Below are positions 44,329 to 52,773 of a stretch of 57,935 bases of DNA, piece after piece. This stretch comes from a bacterium (GTDB lineage Bacteria; Vulcanimicrobiota; Vulcanimicrobiia; Eremiobacterales; Eremiobacteraceae), in NCBI GenBank assembly GCA_902812405.1, contig CADDZI010000007.1, positions 1 to 57,935 of the forward strand. The letters run 5' to 3'. How positions within the stretch are numbered: the first letter of the stretch is position 1; every line of letters begins with the position of its first letter. A program made the translations under genes and the position numbers. The notes under the pieces were generated by a model, which saw nothing but the letters and a program-made list of their open reading frames with translations, had not been told where the DNA came from and did not search any database.

Positions 44329-44891
44329 AACGTTTGCGCGATTCTGTCTCGGAGCGGCCGGGTTTGTGGGTCGGCGGCTTGAGCGTCGCCATCGCGGCCG
44401 TCGCCCTGTATTTCCTCATCAGCGCGCTGGCGATGCCGGAACCCGCAGCGCCGCCGGGACAGCCGCAGATTCATATGCAGGGCATTGTAGGTCAGGGCGA
44501 GCGCGGCACTCACGTGGGCTGGCGTTTTGTCGCCGACAGTTCGGAACTCAGCCCCGACGGCGAGCAGACGGTCTACCACCACGTGCGCCGCGCGATTTAC
44601 TACCTGCACGGGAAGCCGGCGTACGAGATGACGGCCGACGAGGTCACGGTTGACCTGCGTTCGCAGAATTACTCCGCCAGCGGTCACGTGCACGTGTGGA
44701 GCGTTCGGCCTCGCGGCGTCTCCGACTTTCGCACCGACGACGTTCTATGGAGTAATCCGCTGCAGCTCTTGACCTGCCCGGGTCCGGTGAAGGTCGTGTA
44801 TCGGGGGATTGCTTTGAGCACGTCTCATCTGCAAGTCAACCTGCAAAACGGGACATCCTCGCTGGGTGCAACGGTCATCCACTCGCAGTAG
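44325..44891 (+). CDS. LptC-like periplasmic LPS-transport protein
   Basis: 188 residues: short cytoplasmic head (VKRLRDSVSERP), one membrane helix (VGGLSVAIAAVALYFLISAL) and a periplasmic beta-jellyroll-type region (GQGERGTHVGWRFVADSSEL, GKPAYEMTADEVTVDLRSQN, YSASGHVHVWSVRPRG, FRTDDVLWSNPLQLLTCPGP). Size, topology and the repeated beta pattern are those of LptC, which passes LPS from LptFG to LptA. GTG at 44325 overlaps the lnt stop codon (GTGA), so it is coupled to lnt. Assignment rests on topology, jellyroll pattern and neighbourhood rather than a signature motif. Confidence 0.7.
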   Translation: MKRLRDSVSERPGLWVGGLSVAIAAVALYFLISALAMPEPAAPPGQPQIHMQGIVGQGERGTHVGWRFVADSSELSPDGEQTVYHHVRRAIYYLHGKPAYEMTADEVTVDLRSQNYSASGHVHVWSVRPRGVSDFRTDDVLWSNPLQLLTCPGPVKVVYRGIALSTSHLQVNLQNGTSSLGATVIHSQ

Positions 44892-44902
44892 CAAAGCCAA
44901 CG

Positions 44903-45036
44903 GTAGCGGTCGCGCTTGCGCGACCCACGGAACGTCGCCGCTTGCGATTCTCCAAAAACGTTACGCGCTCTCGGCCGCGCAAGCGCGGCCGCTACATTTG
45001 GCAACCTGCTGTCGGCCGCGCAAGCGCGGCCGCTCC
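44903..45036. repeat. Palindromic repeats between converging lptC-like and isomerase genes
   Basis: Copies at 44903-44927 (GTAGC first, followed by the flank ACGGAACGT), 44970-44995 and 45011-45036. The last two face the opposite way. They may act as a bidirectional transcription barrier, as no other terminator is visible between the converging genes. Confidence 0.85.
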
Positions 45037-45063
45037 GCTTCGTGCCCTTCCCTCGTCAACGTT

Positions 45064-46152
45064 TTAGGGCGTCTTCTTTAACTCGGCTTTCAGCCAATCA
45101 ATCACCCTCACGGGTGTCGGATCCTCGCCGTATGCAATCGCCAGGTAGTACGACACGAAGTCGCCGACGTAGACGAGCGACAACATGCGAGCCAGGATAC
45201 TCTCGCCGCGCGACCAGACCTCATCAACCGCGACGCCGCGGCGCTCGATCAGCTGCCGCGTCAGCTCGACGCGCTTCCGGATATGCGACGGCTCCCGGTC
45301 GTCGCGCAGCACGACGACGGTCAGCCGGCTCTCGGGCTCGGCCTGCCCGTGCTCGCCGCTCCAGCCTACCGTCTCGTTGTGGTTGAGCTCGGGAAAGACG
45401 TTCGCGATCGCATATGCCTTGGCGTTCTCGTTGATCTGCGTCTTCCAGCGGTAGGCGACGACGCCGCGCTCGGCCTGCGAACCGTAGATCACCGGCAGGC
45501 GTCCCTTGAATCGCTCGGCCAGCTTCTTGGCCGGATTTGTGTCCAGCGGCACGTCTGGAGCGCATTCGTTGCGCACGGCCCGCAAAACGGCGCTGGCCTC
45601 GTCGATCTCGTCCACCAGCACGGCGGGCATGAGCCCCAGCCGTGCACACGTCACAACCAGCGGGATGAACGAGTACCCCAAAGCCGCCCGCGGCTGCAGG
45701 CCTCCCGGAAAGATGACGCACGGCACCTTGTCGCCGGCCGCCCGTTGCGCCAGCTGCCCCCCAGTCGTGAATGCCACCACACCTGCTCGCTCCTTCAGCG
45801 CGGCTTCGTAGCAGGCCAGCGTCTCTTCGGTGTTACCCGAATTGCTGGCCGCAAACACGAGCGTCGCGTCGTTCACGAACCCCGGCAGGTGATAATCCCG
45901 CACGACGAGCGTTGGCACGGTAAGAAACGTCTCATACCCGGCGCGCAAGAGGTCGCCGCCGATTGCCGACCCGCCCATACCCGCGATCACCAGCGAGGAG
46001 AATGTGCGTCCCTCAAGCGAGCCCAGGTCGGCCTTGAGCGCAATCTCCTTCGCCTCATCCACCTGCTCGGGCAAACCCAAGATTGCTCCGAGCATATCCT
46101 GCGGATCAACCGAGCGAAAAGATGTCGCGTCCAAAACCGCATGCGTGGCCAT
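45064..46152 (-). CDS. Bifunctional phosphoglucose/phosphomannose isomerase
   Basis: 362-residue cytoplasmic SIS-fold isomerase interconverting glucose-6-phosphate or mannose-6-phosphate with fructose-6-phosphate. Motifs: SLVIAGMGGSAIGGDLLRAG, the sugar-phosphate loop ASNSGNTEETLACYEAAL, PGGLQPRAALGYSFIPL, PVIYGSQAERGVVAYRWKTQ, INENAKAYAIANVFPELNHN and the C-terminal catalytic region. Length is typical of the short archaeal/actinobacterial-type bifunctional enzyme rather than classical Pgi. It lies upstream of nothing co-directional here and ends near a repeat cluster. Confidence 0.9.
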   Translation of the reverse strand: MATHAVLDATSFRSVDPQDMLGAILGLPEQVDEAKEIALKADLGSLEGRTFSSLVIAGMGGSAIGGDLLRAGYETFLTVPTLVVRDYHLPGFVNDATLVFAASNSGNTEETLACYEAALKERAGVVAFTTGGQLAQRAAGDKVPCVIFPGGLQPRAALGYSFIPLVVTCARLGLMPAVLVDEIDEASAVLRAVRNECAPDVPLDTNPAKKLAERFKGRLPVIYGSQAERGVVAYRWKTQINENAKAYAIANVFPELNHNETVGWSGEHGQAEPESRLTVVVLRDDREPSHIRKRVELTRQLIERRGVAVDEVWSRGESILARMLSLVYVGDFVSYYLAIAYGEDPTPVRVIDWLKAELKKTP

Positions 46153-46187
46153 CGTCGTCCTCCCGGAGAGAGGCCTCGGCCACGCCG

Positions 46188-46487
46188 TCAGCGCAGAATG
46201 CGTTTGGCCTCTTCGATGAGGCGTTTCACCTTCTGGCCGCCCTTGTGGCCGATGCTCTCGTAGAAACCTTGACCGTACTTATCCTTGACGGCCCGGCCAC
46301 CTTTTTGCCCGATGCTCTCAAAGAATGCGGGGCCGTGGCGCTCCCGGGTCGATGTGCCGCCCTTGCGGCCGATCGCCTCGTAGAAGCCCGGACCGTATTT
46401 GGCGCGGACCGCATCTCCGCCGCGCTTGCCCGCTTCGCGGACGGTCAGCTCGCGCGGTCGTTCCTCAGCCTGACTGCGATCCGTCAT
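46188..46487 (-). CDS. KGG-repeat (con-10/GsiB-like) stress protein
   Basis: 99-residue hydrophilic protein made of four imperfect repeats of about 20 residues: REAGKRGGDAVRAKYGPGFY, EAIGRKGGTSTRERHGPAFF, ESIGQKGGRAVKDKYGQGFY, ESIGHKGGQKVKRLIEE. This is the KGG motif of Neurospora con-10 and Bacillus GsiB general-stress proteins, associated with desiccation and general stress; biochemical role unclear, probably disordered. It overlaps the second KGG gene by four bases (ATGA), forming an operon. Confidence 0.9.
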   Translation of the reverse strand: MTDRSQAEERPRELTVREAGKRGGDAVRAKYGPGFYEAIGRKGGTSTRERHGPAFFESIGQKGGRAVKDKYGQGFYESIGHKGGQKVKRLIEEAKRILR

Positions 46488-46702
46488 GCGGCCGGCGTCC
46501 CATGCGTCTCACGTTTGGAGCGCTGACCGCCCTTGTGGCCGATGGTCTCGTAGAACTGCGATCCGTGCCGGCGCTTCGTGCTCTCTCCGCCCTTGCGGCC
46601 GATGGCGGCGAAAAACTCCGGACCATACTTGGTCTTGACGATGTCTCCGCCTTTTTTGCCGGCCTCGCGGACAGTCATGCCCACCGTTCCCTCATGGTTC
46701 AT
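46484..46702 (-). CDS. Second KGG-repeat stress protein
   Basis: 72 residues with three KGG repeats (REAGKKGGDIVKTKYGPEFF, AAIGRKGGESTKRRHGSQFY, ETIGHKGGQRSKRETHG), clearly paralogous to the four-repeat gene that follows and lacking one internal repeat. ATG 46702 has GGAGG about 10 bases upstream; an internal ATG at 46678 (MTVREAGKKGG) would also fit and would make the start match the paralogue. The frame upstream to 46975 is cysteine- and arginine-rich shadow sequence. First gene of the two-gene operon. Confidence 0.88.
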   Translation of the reverse strand: MNHEGTVGMTVREAGKKGGDIVKTKYGPEFFAAIGRKGGESTKRRHGSQFYETIGHKGGQRSKRETHGTPAA

Positions 46703-46917
46703 TGGGTTTGCGTCCTCCAAAGAGCGTAGCGGCTGATGATGAATCCCGTTCCTTGTACCCCTCTGCGCCTGCCTCAAACACGCACGGATGTTCCCTTTTC
46801 CGGCGGGCGGCATGCCGACGCCGCGGGGTCCTACACCTTGAGAGAGTCTTAATCGAAAAAGGAGGAATGGGCGTCCGGCACAGGCCCGCCGCGCACCCCG
46901 CGCCGAACAAACTTGCG

Positions 46918-48507
46918 ATGCTCGACCTTGTTCTCGAGAGCGGCTCCATCTGCGACGGCAGCGGTGCACCCGCATTCGTCACCGATGTCGGCGTGGCCGG
47001 AGATCGGATCGTCCGCATCGGGGATTGCCGCCAGCTGGAAGCACTCCAGCGTCTGGACTGCCGAGGTCTGGTTGTGGCGCCCGGCTTCATCGACATGCAC
47101 GGTCATTCGGATGAAATCTTGCTCGTGCTGCCGACGGCGGACAGCAAGATCCGTCAGGGTATCACGACCGAGGTGGGCGGCAATTGCGGCTTCTCGCCGG
47201 CGCCGCTTGCCGGAACCGCCTTGCTGGAAAAGCGTGAGAGCCTGCTCCGCCGCTACGAGATGGAACCCTCGTGGACGGATTTTGACGGTTTCTTTCGCGC
47301 CTTGGAGGCGGCGCAGCCCGCGCTCAACTTTTGCTGCCTGGTTGGGCTTGGCACCGTGCGCAGCGCCCTGGATGCCACGCAGCCCGTGCCCCTGGACGCC
47401 GACCAGATGCGCCGCGCCCGCGCTCTCGTCCGGACGTCCTGCGAGCAAGGCGCTGCCGGGGTGTCGTCGGGGCTCATCTACCCGCCCGGAAGCTTCGCCG
47501 ACACCGAGGAGTTGATCTTCCTCGCGCAGGCCGCGGCCGAGGGCGGCAGCCCGTTGTACGCGTCGCACCTGCGCAGCGAGGGTGACCATCTGGAGGAAGC
47601 GGTGGAAGAAGCGCTTACCGTCGGCGCGCGGACCGAATGCGCAGTGCAGCTCTCCCATCACAAGGCGTCGGGGAGGCGCAATTGGGGCAAGGTGCACAAC
47701 ACCCTGGCCCGCATCGAGCGCGCGCGTGCCGGCGGTGTGGATGCGGTGGTCGACGTCTATCCGTATAAAGCGTCCTCGACGAGTCTGGACGTCATCTTGC
47801 CCGACGACGTCCGCGTCGGCTCCCACGCCGAGATCGCCGGACGCCTGGCCGACCCGCGGTATGCGGCCTTGGTTGCGGCGCGTGTCGAGCTCGAGTACGG
47901 CGGGCGTTGGCACGAGATCCTCATTGCGTCGGTTGGCTCCGCCCGCAACCGGCCCTACGAGGGGCTGAGCATCGTCGATGTCGCACATCAGATGGGGCGC
48001 ACGCCCGTCGCCGCGGCGCTCAAGTTGCTCGTGGAAGAGCGACTCGAGGTGGCAGCCATCTTCTTTACGATGTGCGAATCCGACGTCCGCACCGTTCTCT
48101 CGTACCAGCACGCCACGGTCGGCAGCGATGCCTCGGTCCGCGCCGTGACCGGCATCACGGCGACGGGCAAGCCACATCCCCGTGCCTACGGAACCTTTCC
48201 GCGCATCTTCAAGCACTACGTGCGTAACACGCGGCTGCTGACGCTGGAGGAAGCCGTGCGGCGCTGTACGGCGCGCGCAGCCGAGCGCATGGGGTTGCGC
48301 CAGCGCGGCCGCATCGCGGAGGGCTGGTTCGCGGACCTTGTCATCTTCGATCCCCTGCGCATCGCCGACACCGCAACCTACGAAGATCCGCACCGGTATC
48401 CCGAAGGCGTCGTGCACGTCGCCGTCAACGGCGGTCTCGTCGTGCGCAACGGCGAGCCGACGGGCCTGCGTTCGGGCCGCGTGCTGCGCCGAGGCCGCGA
48501 CCTCTAA
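46918..48507 (+). CDS. N-acyl-D-amino-acid deacylase (D-aminoacylase)
   Basis: 529-residue amidohydrolase that removes acyl groups from N-acyl-D-amino acids. The family start MLDLVLESGSICDGSGAP leads to the metal motif FIDMHGHSD (His 61 and 63), GGNCGFSPAPL (Cys 90, the family's cysteine ligand), SSGLIYPPGSFADTEEL, YASHLRSEGD, QLSHHKASGRRNWGK and a C-terminal beta domain (RGRIAEGWFADLVIFDP). Possible role: recycling D-residues from wall peptides. The start is taken from the family; it has no ribosome site. A strong AAAAAGGAGG lies at 46856-46865, unusually close to an in-frame ATG at 46867, which would add 17 residues. Confidence 0.9.
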   Translation: MLDLVLESGSICDGSGAPAFVTDVGVAGDRIVRIGDCRQLEALQRLDCRGLVVAPGFIDMHGHSDEILLVLPTADSKIRQGITTEVGGNCGFSPAPLAGTALLEKRESLLRRYEMEPSWTDFDGFFRALEAAQPALNFCCLVGLGTVRSALDATQPVPLDADQMRRARALVRTSCEQGAAGVSSGLIYPPGSFADTEELIFLAQAAAEGGSPLYASHLRSEGDHLEEAVEEALTVGARTECAVQLSHHKASGRRNWGKVHNTLARIERARAGGVDAVVDVYPYKASSTSLDVILPDDVRVGSHAEIAGRLADPRYAALVAARVELEYGGRWHEILIASVGSARNRPYEGLSIVDVAHQMGRTPVAAALKLLVEERLEVAAIFFTMCESDVRTVLSYQHATVGSDASVRAVTGITATGKPHPRAYGTFPRIFKHYVRNTRLLTLEEAVRRCTARAAERMGLRQRGRIAEGWFADLVIFDPLRIADTATYEDPHRYPEGVVHVAVNGGLVVRNGEPTGLRSGRVLRRGRDL

Positions 48508-48613
48508 AGGCCCTGCAGGTGCGGTGCAGCGCAAGCCGAGTTTACCTGTCAGCGGCTTGACGGTCTACAGCGCCCCTTGCACCTGCAGCAGAGCGCATCC
48601 CGGCCCCTTGACC

Positions 48614-48641
48614 TTGACCGGCGACCTCGCCGCGGTATAAT
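48614..48641 (+). promoter_or_regulatory. Promoter of the exported-protein/deacetylase pair
   Basis: -35 TTGACC (48614-48619; a second TTGACC lies directly before it), 16-base spacer, perfect -10 TATAAT (48636-48641). It lies about 50 bases before the likely start of the exported protein and implies that the ATG overlapping the -10 is not used. Confidence 0.65.
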
Positions 48642-48693
48642 GCCAGCCAAGAGGAGGCGCAAACAAAGCGTTCGTGCGCGACGTTTCTCCAGC

Positions 48694-49278
48694 ATGAGGA
48701 GTATGTGGTGCGCGGCGGCGTTCACAGCGGTTCTGGCCTTTGTGTGGCCCGGAGCCGGTGTCGCCGCACCGCATCCGTTCCCCGCGGGGTCCGGTTTTGG
48801 AGGTCATGTCCCGGCCGGCCGCTTCGCTCCGCAGCGCGAGGTGCGCGAACCGTGGGTCGAGGGCGTTACCCCGCCCTTGGAGGACCGACTCTTTGACGCC
48901 ACCTACCGGGTTCTTCCCAACCACAACATCCTCAAGGTGTACGTCTTCGATGCCGCCGGGTACGAGTCGGCGGGCATCCGCTTCTCGGGTCGCGTTCCGC
49001 ATCAGCCCCGCGATCTCTCCGCACCCGAACTCTACCATGAGGCCGCCCTTTTGATTCGCACGGCGTTTGCGACCTTGCCTAACCTGCAAACGGTCGACGT
49101 ATGGGCGACAATCCCTGTGCCACACAGTCAGGCAACGATGGTCGAAAGCACGATCTTCTCGGTGTCCGCCGACCGTCAAACCTACGAGCGCCAGGCGTCG
49201 ACCCCCGGCCTCAGCGACGCACAATTCCTGTCGGGTTTCGGCCGTCTGTGGGTCGCGCCTGAGGTACCCGGTCAATGA
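48694..49278 (+). CDS. Exported protein of unknown function
   Basis: About 194 residues with a signal peptide (MRSMWCAAAFTAVLAFVWPG, then AGVAAPHP) and a compact domain (LFDATYRVLPNHNILKVYVF, HEAALLIRTAFATLPNLQTV, DVWATIPVPHSQATMVESTI, FSVSADRQTYERQA). I do not recognise the family. The promoter position rules out the longer frame starting near 48577. The stop overlaps the start of the polysaccharide deacetylase (ATGA), so the two are translated together and may act together in the envelope, for example as helper or inhibitor of the deacetylase; that is inference. Confidence 0.7.
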   Translation: MRSMWCAAAFTAVLAFVWPGAGVAAPHPFPAGSGFGGHVPAGRFAPQREVREPWVEGVTPPLEDRLFDATYRVLPNHNILKVYVFDAAGYESAGIRFSGRVPHQPRDLSAPELYHEAALLIRTAFATLPNLQTVDVWATIPVPHSQATMVESTIFSVSADRQTYERQASTPGLSDAQFLSGFGRLWVAPEVPGQ

Positions 49279-50042
49279 GTGCGGCACGGCTTCTTGCCCC
49301 GGTCGTCGCCGCGCTCGTTCTGGCGACGCCGTGGAGCGCGTCGCGAGGTGCGCCGCGTATCGCCCCATGGGGACCAACCGTGCACGCGGTCCCGGCCGGT
49401 GCGCAAAGCCTGGAGCGCGCCGCTCTCTTCGGACCGTATGACGAAGTCTGGCGCGTGCCGACCAGCCGCAAAATCATCGCCCTCACCTTCGACGACGGGC
49501 CCTTTCCGTTCTACACCCCGGTTTTGCTGCACATCCTGGCCCGCTCACACGTCCCGGCAACGTTTTTCGTGGTCGGCCGCAACGCCCAGGAGTTCCCGGA
49601 GCTCGTGCAACGCATCGTCGCGTCGGGCGATGAAATCGCCAACCACACGTTCAATCACGTGTTTTTAACCCGTCTCTCGGACGCGCAAATTGAAGAGCAG
49701 ATCCTTGCCGACGGCACGCTCCTCGAACACTTCACGGGCAAACCCTGCACGCTCTTTCGTCCGCCGCACGGTCGCTACGACCGCCGTGTCGTCAGCATCG
49801 CCCGCGACCTCGGCTACACCACCGTCTTCTGGAGTGCCGCCGCCAACGACACGCGCAACCTCACGCCACGCATCATCGTCCGCCGCATCCTGCACGAAGC
49901 CGGGCCCGGCGGGATCATCCTGCTCCACAACGGGCGCTATGCGACGATCGAGGCTCTCCCGGTGATTATCGATCGGCTGCGGGCGGCGGGGTACCGCTTC
50001 GTGACGGTGTCGGAGCTTCTGGCCGAGGCCCAGGCCCGCTAG
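49275..50042 (+). CDS. Polysaccharide deacetylase (carbohydrate esterase 4)
   Basis: 255-residue exported NodB-homology enzyme. Signal peptide (LLAPVVAALVLATPWSASRG), then the five CE4 motifs: TFDDGP (catalytic base and metal Asp), HTFNH (metal histidines), RPPHGRYD, the FWSAAANDTRN region and GGIILLHNG. It should remove N-acetyl groups from GlcNAc or MurNAc of peptidoglycan or another polymer outside the membrane. Coupled by an ATGA overlap to the exported protein upstream; its 3' end overlaps the converging coaE tail by 77 bases. Confidence 0.92.
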   Translation: MSAARLLAPVVAALVLATPWSASRGAPRIAPWGPTVHAVPAGAQSLERAALFGPYDEVWRVPTSRKIIALTFDDGPFPFYTPVLLHILARSHVPATFFVVGRNAQEFPELVQRIVASGDEIANHTFNHVFLTRLSDAQIEEQILADGTLLEHFTGKPCTLFRPPHGRYDRRVVSIARDLGYTTVFWSAAANDTRNLTPRIIVRRILHEAGPGGIILLHNGRYATIEALPVIIDRLRAAGYRFVTVSELLAEAQAR

Positions 50043-50643
50043 GCTGGGCTCGGTCGCGCCGCGCCAGTACAGCCTCCCAGGCGCGGTCGACCTCGCGTCC
50101 CAGAGCGGTCAAGGTACTGTCGTTCTCAATGACGATGTCCGCCCGCACCCGGTACTCCTCATCCGGCAGCTGGGCACGCATGCGAGCTGCAATCTGTGAT
50201 GCCGTCAGGCCGTCGCGCTCCTGCAGCCGTGCACGCCGCACGTCCGGAGGTGCGGTCACCGCGACGACGCAGTCGCAATTGCGCTCGAAGCCCGATTCGA
50301 ACAGCAGCGGCACGACGGCAACGACGACTACCTCCGGCGGCTGGCTGCCGATGATACTCAGGACGCGCTTGAGGATGGCCGGATGGGTGAGCTCGTTGAG
50401 GCGCGCCCGCCGTGCCTCGTCCTCGAAGACGAGGCGCGCAAGCGCAGCCCGATCCAGACGGCCGTCTGGCAACAGCACCTCGGGCCCGAATGCGTCGCGA
50501 ATCGCATCCAAAACCGGGCTCGGCGGTTCGACGACCTCGCGAGCGATGACGTCGGTATCGACGATGACCGCACCCTTCTGCGCCAACAGCGCCGCAACGG
50601 TCGACTTGCCGGAACCGATGCTTCCGGTCAGACCGACGATCAT
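49966..50643 (-). CDS. coaE: Dephospho-CoA kinase
   Basis: 225-residue cytoplasmic kinase making coenzyme A from dephospho-CoA and ATP. P-loop IVGLTGSIGSGKST at the N-terminus, DTDVIAREVVEPPSPVLDAI, the HPAI motif in LNELTHPAILKRVL, VVPLLFESGFERNCDCVVAV. Start chosen at ATG 50643 (MIVGLTGS); the frame opens 39 codons earlier with no homology. The last 25 residues or so (PSGPGPRPEAPTPSRSGTPP) overlap the end of the deacetylase gene antisense and are not part of the CoaE fold. Probably co-transcribed with rpsA (about 46-base gap). Confidence 0.93.
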   Translation of the reverse strand: MIVGLTGSIGSGKSTVAALLAQKGAVIVDTDVIAREVVEPPSPVLDAIRDAFGPEVLLPDGRLDRAALARLVFEDEARRARLNELTHPAILKRVLSIIGSQPPEVVVVAVVPLLFESGFERNCDCVVAVTAPPDVRRARLQERDGLTASQIAARMRAQLPDEEYRVRADIVIENDSTLTALGREVDRAWEAVLARRDRAQPSGPGPRPEAPTPSRSGTPPPAADR

Positions 50644-50689
50644 GCGTGCCGTGAGCCGCCGCGGGCGGCGGGCGAGAGGGCTGTGCGGG

Positions 50690-51895
50690 TCAGGAAACCG
50701 GCTCGTGTTCGGTTGGCGACACCGACGGCATCCAGGCCGCTTCGGCGGCGTCGCCCGCAACGTTCTCGGCGTGCCCTTCTTCGGTCGGAGCCGGTCTGGC
50801 AGGCTCGGCCGGCGTGGTCAGAGGCGGTGTCGCGGCCTTGATGCTGGCCGTGATGCGCCGCGCGGCCGGGTTGATCGAGAGGATCTTGACGGGCACGGTC
50901 GCTCCCGGATCCGGCACGTCGTTGGGATCGAACTCGGCCTTGGGCACCATCGCGGTCACGCCCGGCAGCAGCTCGACCAAGAGATAATTGGGCGTCGCCT
51001 TGGTCAGCGTCGCGGCGACGACCTCGCCCTCGTGGAGCACATCCGGGGCGGTCTTCCATGGGTCGTCGAGCGAGTGCTTGAGCGAGAGACTGACTTTCCT
51101 CGTCTCCGGGTCGAACTTGACGATCTCGACCTGCACGGTCTGGCCGACTTTGACCACTTCGCTCGGATGCTTGATGCGGCCCCACGACAATTCGGTGTTG
51201 TGGATGAGGCCGTCGATGCCGCCTAGGTCGACGAACGCCCCGAACTCGGCCAGCCGCACGACCGTGCCTTCGCGAATCTGACCCGGCTCGAGCGTCGCCA
51301 GCAGCTCCTGCTTCTTCTGATTGAGTTCTTCGTCGAGGACGACCCGCTGCGAGAGCACGACGCGGCGCCGCTTGTGGTCCAAGTCGATCACCTTGAGGCG
51401 CAGCTGCGTGCCGACGAGCTCCTCGAGATTCCCCACCGGTTGGCGCCGAATCTGCGACGCCGGCACGAACCCGCGCATGCCCAGGTCGACGAGCACGCCG
51501 CCTTTGACGACCTGCGTCACCGTCGCCGTGATCGGCTCGTTGCGCTCGTGCGCTTCCAGCACTTTCTCCCAGCTCTTGAGCGCCCGGGCGCGCTTCTCGG
51601 AGAGGTACATGGTGCCGTCGCCTTCACTGTCGATGCGGTACACCAAGACCTCAAGCCGGTCGCCGACGCGCAGGTCGGCGATGTTCAAGCCCGGCGACAG
51701 CTCGCGCGCGGTGACGATGCCCTCGGATTTGCCGCCAATGTCGACCAGCAGCTCGTCGTTGGATTTGGCGACGATCGTCCCGGGCAGGACTTGTCCCTCG
51801 TCGAGGGTGCGCAGACTCTCTTCGTAGAGTTTTTGAATGACTTCAAACTGGTCGTCAACCGCCTCGGGCTGATCGAGAACCGGAGCATCGGACAT
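50690..51895 (-). CDS. rpsA: 30S ribosomal protein S1
   Basis: 401-residue RNA-binding protein with four S1 domains at about 35-105, 120-190, 205-275 and 290-365 (PGTIVAKSNDELLVDIGGKS, GGVLVDLGMRGFVPASQI, EGTVVRLAEFGAFVDLGGID, the best-conserved repeat, and GEVVAATLTKATPNYLLVEL), plus an acidic/proline-rich tail. It has four rather than six repeats, as in many Gram-positive and deep-branching bacteria. Helps mRNA bind the small subunit. ATG at 51895 preceded by AAAGGTGA; the frame extends upstream to 51964 without support. Confidence 0.94.
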   Translation of the reverse strand: MSDAPVLDQPEAVDDQFEVIQKLYEESLRTLDEGQVLPGTIVAKSNDELLVDIGGKSEGIVTARELSPGLNIADLRVGDRLEVLVYRIDSEGDGTMYLSEKRARALKSWEKVLEAHERNEPITATVTQVVKGGVLVDLGMRGFVPASQIRRQPVGNLEELVGTQLRLKVIDLDHKRRRVVLSQRVVLDEELNQKKQELLATLEPGQIREGTVVRLAEFGAFVDLGGIDGLIHNTELSWGRIKHPSEVVKVGQTVQVEIVKFDPETRKVSLSLKHSLDDPWKTAPDVLHEGEVVAATLTKATPNYLLVELLPGVTAMVPKAEFDPNDVPDPGATVPVKILSINPAARRITASIKAATPPLTTPAEPARPAPTEEGHAENVAGDAAEAAWMPSVSPTEHEPVS

Positions 51896-51951
51896 CAGGA
51901 ACGTTTCACCTTTGCTTGTTAGACTATCTGTGGCCGGCCGCTGGGTGCCGG

Positions 51952-52758
51952 CTAGTGCTGACACACCGGGCAGTAAAAAGTGCCCCGCTGGGCGAGCACG
52001 ATGCGCCGAATCGGCGTGCGACAGCGCCGGCAGGGTTTGCCGGCACGACCATAGACTCGATGATGCTTCTGAAAGCGTCCCGCCTTTCCTTCCGCATCGA
52101 GGTAGTCGTCCACGCTGGAACCGCCATGGCGTATGGCGTCGCGCAACACGCGGCGCAGGGCTGCCAGGAGCCGCGCGAGCTGCGTCAATGAGAGTTTTCC
52201 CACGCGCCGTGTGGGACGCACGCCCGCCGCGTAGAGCGCCTCACAGGCGTAGATGTTGCCGACCCCGGCCAGCTTGCGCTGGTCCAAAAGCCACACTTTC
52301 ACGGGCGTTGTCCCACGCCCGGTAAGACGTCGCACAAGCTGCGGCGTCGTCGTGGGCGACAACGGATCGACGCCAATTCCCAACACGTCGCGGATGTCAC
52401 CGCGGCCGACGCACATGCGTCCGAACTTGCGCACATCCCCGAAAACGACGTTCACGCCGCCGCTCAGACGCAAGACGGCGCGCGTCGCCGGCCCGGGCGC
52501 CAGTCCGCGCCCCGCACGCAGCGTTCCCGTCATGCGCAGGTGGATCGCCAGCCACAGCGGCGGATCCAGATCGAAGACGACGTACTTGCCGGCACGCCGC
52601 ACGCCGCTGATGGTGTGCCCGCGGATGACGTCTGGCGGGAGACTCTGCGTCAAAAAGAGCGGCGGGCGGCGCGCATGCGAGAACTCCTCGATGCGCCGGC
52701 CGACGACGTACGGTGCAAGGCCGCGCGCGATGGTTTCCACTTCCGGCAATTCGGGCAT
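51952..52758 (-). CDS. mutM: Formamidopyrimidine-DNA glycosylase (Fpg/MutM)
   Basis: 268-residue base-excision repair enzyme removing 8-oxoguanine and formamidopyrimidines. Catalytic Pro2-Glu3 in MPELPEVETIARGLAPYVVG, the conserved lysine in the RRAGKYVVFDL region, the helix-two-turn-helix LLDQRKLAGVGNIYACEALY, GGSSVDDYLDAEGKAGRFQK, and the C-terminal zinc finger (CRRCRTPIRR ... CPVC). GTFYCPVCQH at the end is typical. It follows polA by about 15 bases, forming a repair/replication pair with rpsA downstream. Confidence 0.96.
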   Translation of the reverse strand: MPELPEVETIARGLAPYVVGRRIEEFSHARRPPLFLTQSLPPDVIRGHTISGVRRAGKYVVFDLDPPLWLAIHLRMTGTLRAGRGLAPGPATRAVLRLSGGVNVVFGDVRKFGRMCVGRGDIRDVLGIGVDPLSPTTTPQLVRRLTGRGTTPVKVWLLDQRKLAGVGNIYACEALYAAGVRPTRRVGKLSLTQLARLLAALRRVLRDAIRHGGSSVDDYLDAEGKAGRFQKHHRVYGRAGKPCRRCRTPIRRIVLAQRGTFYCPVCQH

Positions 52759-52773
52759 GGGGGAAGGAAGCGC

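Noticed and set aside
46849-48534. 561-codon minus-strand open frame opposite the D-aminoacylase
   Set aside because: Shadow; the opposite strand has complete metal-site motifs and family length.
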